Positions 18,581-27,176 are shown, numbered from the stretch's first letter. The stretch is 48,948 nucleotides of DNA from an uncultured Bacteroidota bacterium (GCA_903842575.1 CAIMMM010000125.1:1-48948); one strand, 5' to 3'. Notes: generated from the sequence alone by a model not told the origin. Numbers and translations are program-made.

Positions 18581-19458
18581 TGCAAAAATTTATAACATTA
18601 GTCGCCAAAATTCTACTCACGATTCTATTGCTTTTAGTAGTGTTAGATTGGATTTATACGACGGTGTATTTGCATTCCTCTAAAAGAGGAAAAGTAGAAT
18701 ATGTAATTAATTCCAAAGCTCAAAATTATGATGTGGTCATACTAGGTTCTTCAAGAGCCAACAACCATTTTGTTTCCGAAATATTTGAAGACAAAGGGAT
18801 GAAAACATTTAATTATGGAATGAGTGGTGCCCATTTATTTGAAGCTTCCCTAATGTTGAAACTAATGGCGGAGCGGAAATTTAAAATAAAAACCGTAATT
18901 CTAGAAGCCGATTTGGGTCTTTGCAATGAAAAAGAATCGGAAGGAATTGCGGCAAAATTTCTTCCTTATGTCCATCACTCCAACACCATTAAAAATCATT
19001 TTTATAACCAGGAAAATTTTAATGAATTATACTATATCCCTTTTTATAGATATGTAAAGTATGATGCTATTATTGGTTTTAGAGAGATGTGCAATGCGGC
19101 AACGAACAAACCCACAAACAATTTAGACCATCTTGGTTATTATGCTTTGGGTAAAAAACGTGGGAAAATGAAAAATGACCTATCGCCTTTAAAACCAATC
19201 CGCAATAAATATTACGAAGAGATTAAGCGCATTTGCAAGGAAAATAATTACACCCTTATTACGGTAATGACACCCATGTGTAGCAATGTAAAGGGTTTGG
19301 ATTATTTTGAAAAGGCAAATAAAATTTACCCCGAAATACACAATTTGGAAAATGTTGTGCAAGGAGACCAATATTTCTCTTCCTGTGGTCATCTCAATGA
19401 TACCGGTGCACGAATGTTTACTTCTATTGTCATAGAACGCTTTTTTGAGAAAAAATAG
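18580..19458 (+). CDS. SGNH-like partner of the MBOAT acyltransferase (putative)
   Basis: This 292-residue protein has one N-terminal TM helix (residues about 5-25), which would anchor a periplasmic domain. The motif VVILGSSRANNHF (Ser57-Ser58) resembles the nucleophile block of SGNH/AlgJ-like acetyltransferases, and SSCGHLNDTGARMF near the C terminus resembles the block carrying the catalytic histidine. In many relatives an aspartate stands two or three residues before that histidine; here the region reads SSCG, with no Asp. The gene overlaps the MBOAT gene by one base (TAATG), strongly suggesting joint function in polymer acetylation. The assignment rests on context and two motifs, so it is moderate. 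Confidence 0.65.
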   Translation: MQKFITLVAKILLTILLLLVVLDWIYTTVYLHSSKRGKVEYVINSKAQNYDVVILGSSRANNHFVSEIFEDKGMKTFNYGMSGAHLFEASLMLKLMAERKFKIKTVILEADLGLCNEKESEGIAAKFLPYVHHSNTIKNHFYNQENFNELYYIPFYRYVKYDAIIGFREMCNAATNKPTNNLDHLGYYALGKKRGKMKNDLSPLKPIRNKYYEEIKRICKENNYTLITVMTPMCSNVKGLDYFEKANKIYPEIHNLENVVQGDQYFSSCGHLNDTGARMFTSIVIERFFEKK

Positions 19459-19624
19459 TACACGGCTAGAGGGTGTAAACAGTTAATATAAAACTCTTTT
19501 GAGAATTTTTATTTGCAACAACCCGAAAAATTAACGCATGTAACGAAAACGCATAATTGTCTTTTCTTCACTTACGAGATGTATGCTTTAGTTGATTGTA
19601 GCTTATGCAATCAAAAGTGTATCA

Positions 19625-20710
19625 CTACGGATTGAAAACTTCCATTACTGGCAACGCTTTATTATTAAAATCCCACATGGCCTGATTTTCCCATGAGGAT
19701 CCATTTGTAGATTGAACACCTCTAAAAGCAACCCATTCGGTTCCCCAATAACAAAAACCTATTCCTTTTTGAGTGTTTTTTATAACCGACTTTAAAGCCA
19801 ACATATAGCTTTTCTGGCCTTCTGGTGTAGCTGGATAAGCTGTAATAATTTGATCATTTGACCCTAAAACGTTGTTGGTCCAATCATTCCAACCCAAAGT
19901 AAATGGATACGAAGTTTCGGCAATAACCACTTTTTTATTATAGGTCGCGCCTAAAGTATTGATGGTCGCAGACAGGTTGGCCAAATTTTTACCATGCCAA
20001 ATTGGATAATAAGACAATCCAATATAATCATACTCTATTGCATTTACTTTATTGAAAAACCAGGTGGCATTAGCATCAATTCCGGCGTAATGTAGCATTA
20101 TTTTTGTGTTTGGCGACTGAGTCCTAATGGTTGAACTAGCCACATTTAAAAGTTGCAAACACTGATTCTCATTCGAAATAAGATTCCCATTCGGCCAAAG
20201 AAAACCACTGTTGATTTCGTTTCCTATTTGTATAATATCAGGTTGGATTTGGGTAACTATCAAAGAAGTATAGTCGGCAACAGCTGTTTTTAATTCTGTA
20301 AAAGACATATTTTGCCATTCTAAAGGCGTTGTTTGATTTGCTGGATCTGCCCAAGTATCCGAATAATGAACACATAGCCATACTTTCATTCCGGCATTTT
20401 TCACTCTTATTGCTAAAGCTTTAACTTCACTTAATGTAGATTGGTTTACTGTTGGATTCTTCCATAATCGAATTCTAACAGTATTGCAACCGGCATTTTT
20501 TAAGGTTGTAAGGGCATTTTCAACTTGATTGTTAGCATTATAAAACAAGGTGTTTTCGCTTTCTATTAAAGGTAAAAAAGACAAATCTGCTGCTCGTATA
20601 AAAGAGTCATCTTGGTTTGTTGGTGTTTCATCTTTACTAGAACAAGAACTCAAACACACAACAAGTACAATTATAAAAACACCACCTACTGAAATTATCT
20701 TTTTTATCAT
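19625..20710 (-). CDS. GH53 endo-beta-1,4-galactanase, lipoprotein
   Basis: This is a glycoside hydrolase family 53 enzyme of 361 residues, which cleaves beta-1,4-galactan side chains of pectin (arabinogalactan type I). The acid/base glutamate is Glu165 in IIQIGNEINSGFLWPNG and the nucleophile is Glu265 in VVIAETSYPFTLGW. Other family signs are NTVRIRLWKNP and WLCVHYSDTWADP. The N terminus is a lipoprotein signal with lipobox LSSC (Cys23), followed by SSKDE, which resembles the negatively charged surface-export signal of Bacteroidota lipoproteins. There are no susC/susD genes or other glycosidases beside it. A TAATTTTG box lies four bases before the ATG, hinting at a leaderless mRNA. Confidence 0.92.
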   Translation of the reverse strand: MIKKIISVGGVFIIVLVVCLSSCSSKDETPTNQDDSFIRAADLSFLPLIESENTLFYNANNQVENALTTLKNAGCNTVRIRLWKNPTVNQSTLSEVKALAIRVKNAGMKVWLCVHYSDTWADPANQTTPLEWQNMSFTELKTAVADYTSLIVTQIQPDIIQIGNEINSGFLWPNGNLISNENQCLQLLNVASSTIRTQSPNTKIMLHYAGIDANATWFFNKVNAIEYDYIGLSYYPIWHGKNLANLSATINTLGATYNKKVVIAETSYPFTLGWNDWTNNVLGSNDQIITAYPATPEGQKSYMLALKSVIKNTQKGIGFCYWGTEWVAFRGVQSTNGSSWENQAMWDFNNKALPVMEVFNP

Positions 20711-20714
20711 ATTT

Positions 20715-20722
20715 CAAAATTA
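20715..20722 (-). promoter_or_regulatory. Possible -7 box for the GH53 gene
   Basis: On the minus strand TAATTTTG matches TAnnTTTG only four bases before the start codon. No -33 TTG at the normal distance is seen. If used, the mRNA would start at or next to the ATG. Confidence 0.35.
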
Positions 20723-20850
20723 AAAGAAATTGAACAAACTTTGGCTAAATAAGAAATAAATAAAACGCTGATTTCTAGAATGTTTTTGACCAAAGCCTGA
20801 TTGGGCTAAAACCTTTGCAACATATTTGGCCGGTTCGCCTCTGCTGATTT

Positions 20851-22566
20851 TTAATTATTTACGAAATGTTTTTCGATTAAGTGCAACAATTCGGTTTTTC
20901 TAATGGGTTTTTCTATAAAGTCGCTGCAGCCCGCTTCAAGTGCTTTTTCTCTTGCACCAGTTATTACAATAGCTGTCTGCGCTATTATGACAACTTTCTT
21001 GTTAAATTTCCGAATTTGCCGTGTGGCTTCATGACCGCTCATTTCAGCCATTTGAATATCCATCAATATTAGGTCTATGTCAGGATTATCACGGCAAATC
21101 TCAACGGCTTCAAGCCCAGTCTTTGCTTTCAAAATTTCTTTGGAAAATAATTTAACTTCTATCTCTAGCAACTTCTCTGATACATCATCATCTTCGGCAA
21201 TGAGTATTTTTAGACCCGAAGCTGCGGAATTATCATGATTTACGATGGCTGCCGAGCCGTCCTTTTCAATATCCTTTTTTTCTTGCTGCTCGGCATTATA
21301 AGGCAAAGTGAAAAAGAATGTTGACCCTTTCCCTTCATCGCTTTCTACCCAAATTTTACCCTTATTTTTTTCTACAAATTCTTTGCAAAGAATAAGACCC
21401 AGTCCTGTTCCTGTATTCTTATTGGTGTCGGGGGTTGAGTAACTTTGGTCAATCTGGAATAATTTTTCAATACTGTTCTTTGATATACCTACACCGCTAT
21501 CGCTAACCGAAAAGATGATTTTGTTTTGTTTTTCCAGTGCTGAAATAACAATCTCGCCACCTGGCATCGTAAATTTTATAGCATTGGAAATCAAGTTTCT
21601 TAACACCGTGCTTATCATATCCTTATCGGCAAAGACAGTCATCTCATGTGGTAAATTGTTTTTGATGTTGATTGATTTTTGCCAAGCAATAAAATTTAAC
21701 AAAAGAGCCTCTTTATTGATGCAATTCACCATATCGAAATACTCCGGTTTGCATACTATCCTGCCGGTTTGCATGCGCGCCCATTCCATCAGGTTCGTCA
21801 GTAAATCCATCGCCTTGTTGGACGATTTTAAAATAATATTGGCATACTCATCAATTCCTTCAATGTCCTTCCTCTTAATCTGCTCCACAAGAAGATTGCT
21901 AAATCCAACAATGGCATTGAATGGGCTTTTAAGGTCGTGGCCAATGATTGAGAAAAATTTATCCTTGGAGGCATTAAGTTCCTTTAATTTGATTTCGCTT
22001 TCTCTTAACTGTTCTTCTATAATCTTCCGTTTGGTGATATCAAGCAAAGTAAGTAAACATTGTTCCTTATTTATCGAACAGGCGCCTTCAATATGAGCAT
22101 GTATTTCAGCTTTCCCTTCCATTGCAATTATTACTTCGCAGACACTTGTTTTTTCAACTGAATACAATGACTTGATAAATGAATTAAAAATAGGTCGGGT
22201 ATCCTCCGAAATAAAAAGGGCAAGCGTTTTCCCTATTAAATAGATTCGTTCCTTTCCAAGCATTTTTGCTGCGGCGAAATTCAACTCCAAAATATCGCCT
22301 TTTTTTGAAGAAACAATATAACCAAAAGGAGCAAAATCAAAGAGGTTGGTATATTTTTCGGAGGCTAATAATGTTGCTTCTTTTGCTAACAATAGCTCTT
22401 CGTTCTGCATTTCTAGTTCTATCTGGTGCACTTCTAATTCGTGTAGCATTTTAAGTGCCCCCGCTTCCAAAACAACAGCGTTGGCTTTTAATTTTTGCGC
22501 TTTAAGTTGTTCCTCTGCTTTTTGTAAAAGAAGTGCTGCACCTAATCTGTTGTTGTCTGCTTTCAT
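20851..22566 (-). CDS. Hybrid sensor histidine kinase/response regulator with PAS domain
   Basis: This is a cytoplasmic 571-residue signalling protein without TM segments. Order of domains: an N-terminal coiled coil (LHELEVHQIELEMQNEELL), a PAS domain at about 65-180, a HisKA dimerisation domain with phospho-acceptor His210 in SIIGHDLKSPFNAIVGFS, a HATPase domain with Asn328 (N box), DSGVGI at 356-361 and GTGLGL at 386-391, and a C-terminal receiver domain with phospho-acceptor Asp503 (LILMDIQM), acidic Asp459/Asp460 and Lys553. There is no DNA-binding output domain, so the signal must leave through another protein. The gene begins three bases after the CheB-CheR fusion and is probably co-transcribed and functionally paired with it. 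Confidence 0.92.
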   Translation of the reverse strand: MKADNNRLGAALLLQKAEEQLKAQKLKANAVVLEAGALKMLHELEVHQIELEMQNEELLLAKEATLLASEKYTNLFDFAPFGYIVSSKKGDILELNFAAAKMLGKERIYLIGKTLALFISEDTRPIFNSFIKSLYSVEKTSVCEVIIAMEGKAEIHAHIEGACSINKEQCLLTLLDITKRKIIEEQLRESEIKLKELNASKDKFFSIIGHDLKSPFNAIVGFSNLLVEQIKRKDIEGIDEYANIILKSSNKAMDLLTNLMEWARMQTGRIVCKPEYFDMVNCINKEALLLNFIAWQKSINIKNNLPHEMTVFADKDMISTVLRNLISNAIKFTMPGGEIVISALEKQNKIIFSVSDSGVGISKNSIEKLFQIDQSYSTPDTNKNTGTGLGLILCKEFVEKNKGKIWVESDEGKGSTFFFTLPYNAEQQEKKDIEKDGSAAIVNHDNSAASGLKILIAEDDDVSEKLLEIEVKLFSKEILKAKTGLEAVEICRDNPDIDLILMDIQMAEMSGHEATRQIRKFNKKVVIIAQTAIVITGAREKALEAGCSDFIEKPIRKTELLHLIEKHFVNN

Positions 22567-22569
22567 GAT

Positions 22570-25371
22570 TTATACTAATTTATGTTTCCGAAGTAATTCA
22601 TTTGCTTTATCTAATTCTTCTTCCAATCTTTTCTTTTCTTTATTATCCAACGCAAGTTTTTTGTTGGCAATAACCAATTCATCAGCCCGCTTTTGTTTCT
22701 CTTTGTTTTGAAAGGCAAGTTCCTTGTTGGCAATAACCAATTCATCGGCCCGTTTTTGTTTCTCTTTGTTTTGAAAAGCAAGCTCCTTGTTGGCGGCAGC
22801 AAATGCTAATTCGGATTTTTTGGTATCCGAAATGTCTATAAAGGTTATGACAAGCCCATCAATGCGATCTTCATAAGTCTGGTAGGGCATTATTTTCACG
22901 GTAAACCATCGCGCATCTCTTGCTTCAATATTGGTTTCTATAGATGACATCGTACGCAATACTTTTTTTGCATCGGCTTCTATTTCGCTGTACTGTAGTT
23001 GTGAAATTATATCGGTAAAAGGTCTGCCAATGTCGGAAGGGCGTAGTTTAATTATTTTGGCTACCTGTTGAGTATATCTTCGGATGTTGAGTTCTTTGTC
23101 TAAAAACAAAGTAGCAATATCGGAACAGTTCAACCAGTTTTTAATGACATTGCTTGCTTGCTCAAAATCGCTTACTTTGCTTTGCAGTTCCGTATTTACG
23201 GTTTTCAGTTCTTCGTTTAGACTTTGCATTTCTTCTTTAGAAGTCGTCAGTTCTTCGTTGGTACTCTGCAGTTCTTCATTAGATGATTGCAACTCCTCGT
23301 TGGTTGACTTTAATTCTTCCTGAGAAGTCTGCATTTCTTCCTTTGTACTTTGCAAATCTTCGAATGCTCGTTGCAGGTCCAATTGAAATTCCTGCTTATA
23401 GACATCCACTATTTCATTGCCTGCTTTGTCTGTTTTTTCTTGTTTAATGATGGTGGCAATATCATTAAAAACAAGCAGAATTGTCCCGCTAATGGCCTCT
23501 GGTTTTTCTATGTGTTGAACCGTAATATCCACATATTGGGCAGCACTTTTATTGCCCACTTTCAGATTGCTTAAAATATGGGGTTCATAATTTTGCCTTG
23601 CTTTTCGTATTGCACTTAGTAGGGGGATACTCAGCCCTTCACGTGCCATAGCAAAAACGTTCATGTTCGCTTTACCTGCTGAGGGCTCGAGATATTTCCC
23701 TGTGTGCCCTGTAATATATAAGATATCACCATTTCCATTTATCAGCACGCTAGCAGGGGCAAACTTTTGTAGTATCAGTTCATCAACAAGTGCTTGAAGA
23801 TTGGTCGTCTTATTTATGGTTTTTGTGGTTTTTGTAGTTTCGGTAGTTTTATGGTAATAAGAACTTGGGAAATCTAATAATTCATTGGTTATATTAGCTG
23901 CAGAGCGTTTATAGAATTTCAGTTTTGTATCTATTGGGGTAAAAAGACCGTTTTGAGAGTTTTCATTCTCAGAATTGCCTAGCAGTATTATTCCGTTAAT
24001 ATTCAAACTATAGTGAAACAAAGCAGTCAGTTTTTTCTGCAATTCGGGTTCCATATAAATAAGCAGATTGCGGCAAGAAAGAAAATCAAGTTTGGTAAAT
24101 GGCGGGTCTTTAACAACATTATGCGGAGCAAACACTATCATTTCACGAATGTTAGTATTTACCCGAAACCCTCCATCGGTTTTTGCAAAAAATTTCTTTA
24201 TTCGTTCAGGGGAAACATCAGCAACAATATTGGCAGCAAAATTAGCTTTACGGGCTATTTCTATAGCGTCTTTGTCAATGTCGGTGGCAAATATTTGCAG
24301 GGTAAAATTATTATTGCTCTTGTCATTTTCCATTGCTTCTTGAAAGGCGATTGCCAACGAATAGGCTTCTTCACCTGTGGAACAAGCAGTGACCCATGCC
24401 CGCAATTTATATCCGTTGGGTAAATGCTTAAACAGTTCGGGGAAAATTATGTCTTTTAACTTTTGCCACACTTCCGCATCTCTAAAAAAGTTGGTTACAC
24501 CTATTAATAATTCTTTGAAAAGAATATCAATTTCTGTTGGATTCTCCTGCAAAAAAAGAACATAGTTGGCTATTTTAATAATCTGATGTACCGCCATTCG
24601 TCTTTCTATACGGCGAAATAAAGTGCTCTTTTTATACATCGAAAAATCATGTCCTGTTTGTGTGCGAAGCAAAACAATGATTTTATCGAGGTTGTTTTTG
24701 TTTTTAAATTCATTTTCAGTCTCAACTGCCACATGCGGAATGTGTTGTAACAAAAGCATTAGCTTAGCTGGCAATTCAGCTGCCGGAGCAATAATATCTG
24801 CAACAACTGAATTTATGGCGCTGCTCGGCATACCGTTAAACTTTGCATCGGTAGGAGCTTGCACTAGCACTAAACCGTTTTTTTCTTTAATATCTTTAAT
24901 TCCTAAACTACCATCGCTGCCCATGCCCGAAAGAATAATACCAATGCTTTTATCGTTCCTGTCAATCGCCAATGAACGGAAAAAAAAATCTATCGGAAGT
25001 CGCAACCCTTTTATTTCAATAGGTGCAAACAAAAGCAATACGCCATTTAGCACCGACATGCTTTTGTTTGGAGGAATTACATACACATGATTTGGCATAG
25101 CCAGCAATCCATCGGTTACCTGCAATACTTTCATGGATGTTTTTTTTTGTAGTAGTTCGGGCAATATGTCCGCATGATTGGGGTCAAGGTGCTGAATAAC
25201 TACAAACGCCATGCCGTTGTCCTTAGGAATGTTTTCGAAAAATTCTTCCAATGCTTCTAGCCCGCCTGCAGAAGCACCAATGGCAACAATGGGAAAGTCC
25301 TTAATATTGGTTTCGCTTAGTTTTTTATGTACTTCTTTAATCGCCTTTGGTGTTTTATCCTTAGTTGCCAT
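22570..25371 (-). CDS. CheB-CheR fusion protein with PAS domain and coiled coils
   Basis: This 933-residue protein fuses a CheB methylesterase domain (residues 25-205; catalytic Ser34 in IGASAGGLEAL, His61 in VIQHLDPNHAD, Asp153 in GSDGSLG) to a CheR methyltransferase (about 235-500; SAM site RAWVTACSTGEEAYSLAI). A long heptad coiled coil built on NEELQSSNEELQSTNEEL follows near 665-730, then a PAS domain (about 745-860) and three 21-residue repeats ending in a coiled coil. CheB lacks the usual receiver domain, which may be supplied by the hybrid kinase encoded three bases downstream. No methyl-accepting receptor or other chemotaxis gene is in the window, so the pair probably serves another sensory role. 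Such fusions occur in many Bacteroidota and Proteobacteria; the input is unknown. Confidence 0.92.
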   Translation of the reverse strand: MATKDKTPKAIKEVHKKLSETNIKDFPIVAIGASAGGLEALEEFFENIPKDNGMAFVVIQHLDPNHADILPELLQKKTSMKVLQVTDGLLAMPNHVYVIPPNKSMSVLNGVLLLFAPIEIKGLRLPIDFFFRSLAIDRNDKSIGIILSGMGSDGSLGIKDIKEKNGLVLVQAPTDAKFNGMPSSAINSVVADIIAPAAELPAKLMLLLQHIPHVAVETENEFKNKNNLDKIIVLLRTQTGHDFSMYKKSTLFRRIERRMAVHQIIKIANYVLFLQENPTEIDILFKELLIGVTNFFRDAEVWQKLKDIIFPELFKHLPNGYKLRAWVTACSTGEEAYSLAIAFQEAMENDKSNNNFTLQIFATDIDKDAIEIARKANFAANIVADVSPERIKKFFAKTDGGFRVNTNIREMIVFAPHNVVKDPPFTKLDFLSCRNLLIYMEPELQKKLTALFHYSLNINGIILLGNSENENSQNGLFTPIDTKLKFYKRSAANITNELLDFPSSYYHKTTETTKTTKTINKTTNLQALVDELILQKFAPASVLINGNGDILYITGHTGKYLEPSAGKANMNVFAMAREGLSIPLLSAIRKARQNYEPHILSNLKVGNKSAAQYVDITVQHIEKPEAISGTILLVFNDIATIIKQEKTDKAGNEIVDVYKQEFQLDLQRAFEDLQSTKEEMQTSQEELKSTNEELQSSNEELQSTNEELTTSKEEMQSLNEELKTVNTELQSKVSDFEQASNVIKNWLNCSDIATLFLDKELNIRRYTQQVAKIIKLRPSDIGRPFTDIISQLQYSEIEADAKKVLRTMSSIETNIEARDARWFTVKIMPYQTYEDRIDGLVITFIDISDTKKSELAFAAANKELAFQNKEKQKRADELVIANKELAFQNKEKQKRADELVIANKKLALDNKEKKRLEEELDKANELLRKHKLV
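22661..22786. repeat. 63-bp tandem repeat in the CheB-CheR gene
   Basis: Two nearly identical 63-base units (22661-22723 and 22724-22786) encode two copies of a 21-residue block beginning ANKELAFQNKEKQ. A third, diverged copy (ANKKLALDNKEKK) lies on the C-terminal side. Twenty-one residues are three heptads, so copy number can change without breaking the coiled coil. Confidence 0.85.
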
Positions 25372-25760
25372 CCTGATTTTATATTAAAATTACAATACCT
25401 AACGTCTCTTCTAGTTTTTATTTCTACTCGATTTTAAATGAAAATCTTTGTTGGCTTTAAATTATTTGACCCCTATTGTTGTTATTGTTATGTCTTGCAT
25501 TCCGTATTGGTAGTTATAGCGTTTTGTTTTTAATATGCATTGAATATAACAAGCATCGTTTTACAAAGGCATGTTTGATAGCACATGAAGGGAGCGGTCA
25601 TATTACTATCGTAATAGAGCATGATATTAGGCAGGGACTATACATCCCAAAACGGCCTAATAAACTTCCTATAATAGGATAATACCCACACAAAATTAGA
25701 AAAATAATTTTAATTTTATGTTAATTTTTCATATTAATGTTCGACTCCGTCCGAAAAACA

Positions 25761-25788
25761 AAAAACTCTTCTATTCAGAAGAGCTTTT
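25761..25788 (-). terminator. Hairpin terminator behind a tRNA 3'-end remnant
   Basis: The stem CTCTTCT/AGAAGAG (25766-25772 and 25777-25783, loop ATTC) is extended by A/T pairs and ends in T residues on the minus strand. It follows a 14-base copy of the tRNA-Leu 3' end, in the same arrangement as the terminator behind the intact tRNA. Confidence 0.75.
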
Positions 25789-25802
25789 GTACCCGAAGCC
25801 GG
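25789..25802 (-). repeat. Duplicated 14-base 3' end of tRNA-Leu
   Basis: GTACCCGAAGCCGG here is identical to the 3' end (acceptor and part of the T arm) of the intact tRNA-Leu at 25864-25877. No other part of a tRNA precedes it, so it is a remnant or an attachment-site-like duplication. Confidence 0.75.
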
Positions 25803-25834
25803 CAAACTAAAAAAATTTGACCCGGCTCTAAAAA

Positions 25835-25862
25835 AAAAGCTCCTCTTTGCAGAGAAGCTTTT
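25835..25862 (-). terminator. Terminator of tRNA-Leu
   Basis: A stem of AAAAGCT plus CTCT pairing with AGAG plus AGCTTTT (one C-A mismatch, loop TTGC) follows the tRNA directly on the minus strand and ends in a run of T. Confidence 0.8.
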
Positions 25863-25864
25863 CG

Positions 25865-25944
25865 TACCCGAAGCCGGAGTCGAACCGGCACGGTTTCCCA
25901 CAGGTGTTTGAGACCAGCGCGTCTACCAATTCCGCCATTCGGGC
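25865..25944 (-). tRNA. tRNA-Leu, anticodon CAA
   Basis: The minus strand folds as a tRNA: acceptor GCCCGAA pairs with TTCGGGT (G-U at 1-72), D arm GCG/CGC, anticodon arm CTGGT-CTCAAAC-ACCTG with one T-T mismatch, T arm GCCGG-TTCGACT-CCGGC, discriminator A. The anticodon in the seven-base loop is CAA, reading UUG (Leu). The variable region is 11 bases, short for a leucine tRNA but beyond class I size. The CCA end is not fully encoded. Leu identity is supported by the D-arm sequence GGTAGACGC and the discriminator A; the mismatch and short arm leave slight doubt. Confidence 0.9.
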
Positions 25945-26096
25945 TTGACAGACAAAACCAACAACAGTTGGTTTATCGCATTAAAAGAGCAACAAAAAGT
26001 GTTGCTTGTTTTTAAACACGGTGCAAATGTAAAAAATTAAATTCCATATTCTAGAAAAATACTCCAAAATTTCCTTTCCAACTTCGATTTTATTCC

Positions 26097-26104
26097 TAAA
26101 TTTG
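26097..26104 (+). promoter_or_regulatory. Bacteroidota -7 box for prs
   Basis: TAAATTTG matches TAnnTTTG and lies 51 bases before the prs ATG. A weak TTT stands at the -33 position. Confidence 0.55.
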
Positions 26105-26155
26105 CACCTCGGTAAAACGAAGCACAACTAACTAACTACCAAACAACAAAATACA

Positions 26156-27097
26156 ATGTCACATCAAGAACCAGAAGCAAAAATATTTGCGTGTTCCCAA
26201 AGTGTATATTTAGCCGAACAGATGGCCGAAATCTATGGTGTTCCGCTAGGTAAAGTTACGTTCTCAAAATATAGTGATGGTGAGTTTCAACCTTCTTATG
26301 AGGAATCCATAAGAGGATTAAGAGTATTTATTGTTTGCTCTACTTTTCCAAGCTCCGACAATTTAATGGAGTTGTTGTTAATGATTGATGCGGCAAAAAG
26401 AGCCTCAGCACGTCATATAACCGCTGTTATTCCTTATTTTGGTTGGGCAAGACAAGATAGAAAAGACAAGCCAAGAGTACCAATTGGAGCAAAACTAGTA
26501 GCAAAACTATTAGAAACGGCTGGTGCCACAAGAATTATGACCATGGATTTACATGCAGATCAAATTCAAGGGTTTTTTGAAAAACCGGTGGATCACTTGT
26601 TTGCCTCAACTATCTTTTTACCCTATGTGAAAAGTTTGAATTTGAAAAATTTAACCATCGCGTCCCCAGACATGGGTGGTTCAAAAAGAGCCTATGCTTA
26701 TTCTAAGTTTTTAGAATCGGATGTGGTAATATGTTACAAACAACGAAAAATTGCCAATGTCGTTAATTCGATGGAATTGATTGGTGAAGTAAAAGGAAGA
26801 AACGTTGTTCTTGTGGATGATATGATAGATACCGGCGGAACGCTAGCAAAAGCTGCCGATTTAATGATAGAAAAAGGCGCGTTGAGCGTTAGAGCCATTT
26901 GCACGCACGCAATTTTATCGGGTGATGCATATGAAAAGATTGAAAATTCTAAATTATTAGAATTAATTGTTACCGATTCAATTCCATTAAGAAAAGAATC
27001 AAACAAAATAAGAGTAGTGAGTTGTGCACCTCTTTTTGCCGAAGTAATGCACATGGTGCAACACAACAATTCCATCAGCGGTAAATTTCTGATGTAA
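26156..27097 (+). CDS. prs: Ribose-phosphate pyrophosphokinase (PRPP synthetase)
   Basis: This enzyme makes PRPP from ribose 5-phosphate and ATP for nucleotide, histidine and NAD synthesis. It has 313 residues. Visible signatures are SKYSDGEFQPSYEESIRG near the N terminus, YFGWARQDRKDKPR, the metal-binding DLHADQIQGFF (131-141), and the PRPP loop VVLVDDMIDTGGT (217-229). It is the class I bacterial type. The gap to rplY is about 110 bases and contains GTTG/CAAC-rich repeats, but no terminator, so read-through to rplY is likely. Confidence 0.97.
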   Translation: MSHQEPEAKIFACSQSVYLAEQMAEIYGVPLGKVTFSKYSDGEFQPSYEESIRGLRVFIVCSTFPSSDNLMELLLMIDAAKRASARHITAVIPYFGWARQDRKDKPRVPIGAKLVAKLLETAGATRIMTMDLHADQIQGFFEKPVDHLFASTIFLPYVKSLNLKNLTIASPDMGGSKRAYAYSKFLESDVVICYKQRKIANVVNSMELIGEVKGRNVVLVDDMIDTGGTLAKAADLMIEKGALSVRAICTHAILSGDAYEKIENSKLLELIVTDSIPLRKESNKIRVVSCAPLFAEVMHMVQHNNSISGKFLM

Positions 27098-27099
27098 TT

Positions 27100-27176
27100 C
27101 AGTTGACGGTTGATAAGTGTTGGTTGACAGTAAAAGGCAATAACCAACAACCATAAACCAACAACTAACAACTAAG
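27100..27176. repeat. GTTG/CAAC-rich spacer repeat between prs and rplY
   Basis: A GTTGACGGTTGATAAGTG-type stretch is followed by CAACAACCATAAACCAACAA and more CAAC units, so the two halves are roughly complementary and could form an imperfect hairpin. A similar arrangement occurs between atpD and atpC. Confidence 0.6.

Larger units (their letters stand above)
25372..25864. other. Non-coding gap upstream of the CheB-CheR gene
   Basis: This gap of nearly 500 bases holds no gene I can support. A frame at 25476-25682 would start with TTG, gives a 68-residue product with no recognisable family or start signal, and is left out. The right end (25739-25862) holds two hairpin terminators and a duplicated tRNA 3' end, described separately. 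I found no convincing promoter for the CheB-CheR gene here; TAATTTTA upstream of it is one base off the -7 consensus. Confidence 0.6.

Noticed and set aside
19592..19614. Hairpin TTGATTG/CAATCAA downstream of the GH53 gene as a terminator
   Set aside because: There is no T run on either side and the stem is AT-rich with a nine-base loop.
22661..22786. Tandem repeats as a possible CRISPR array
   Set aside because: The units follow each other without spacers and are in frame within a coiled-coil coding sequence.
25476..25682. A 68-codon plus-strand frame in the gap upstream of the CheB-CheR gene
   Set aside because: It starts with TTG, has no promoter or family likeness, and its composition fits non-coding DNA.
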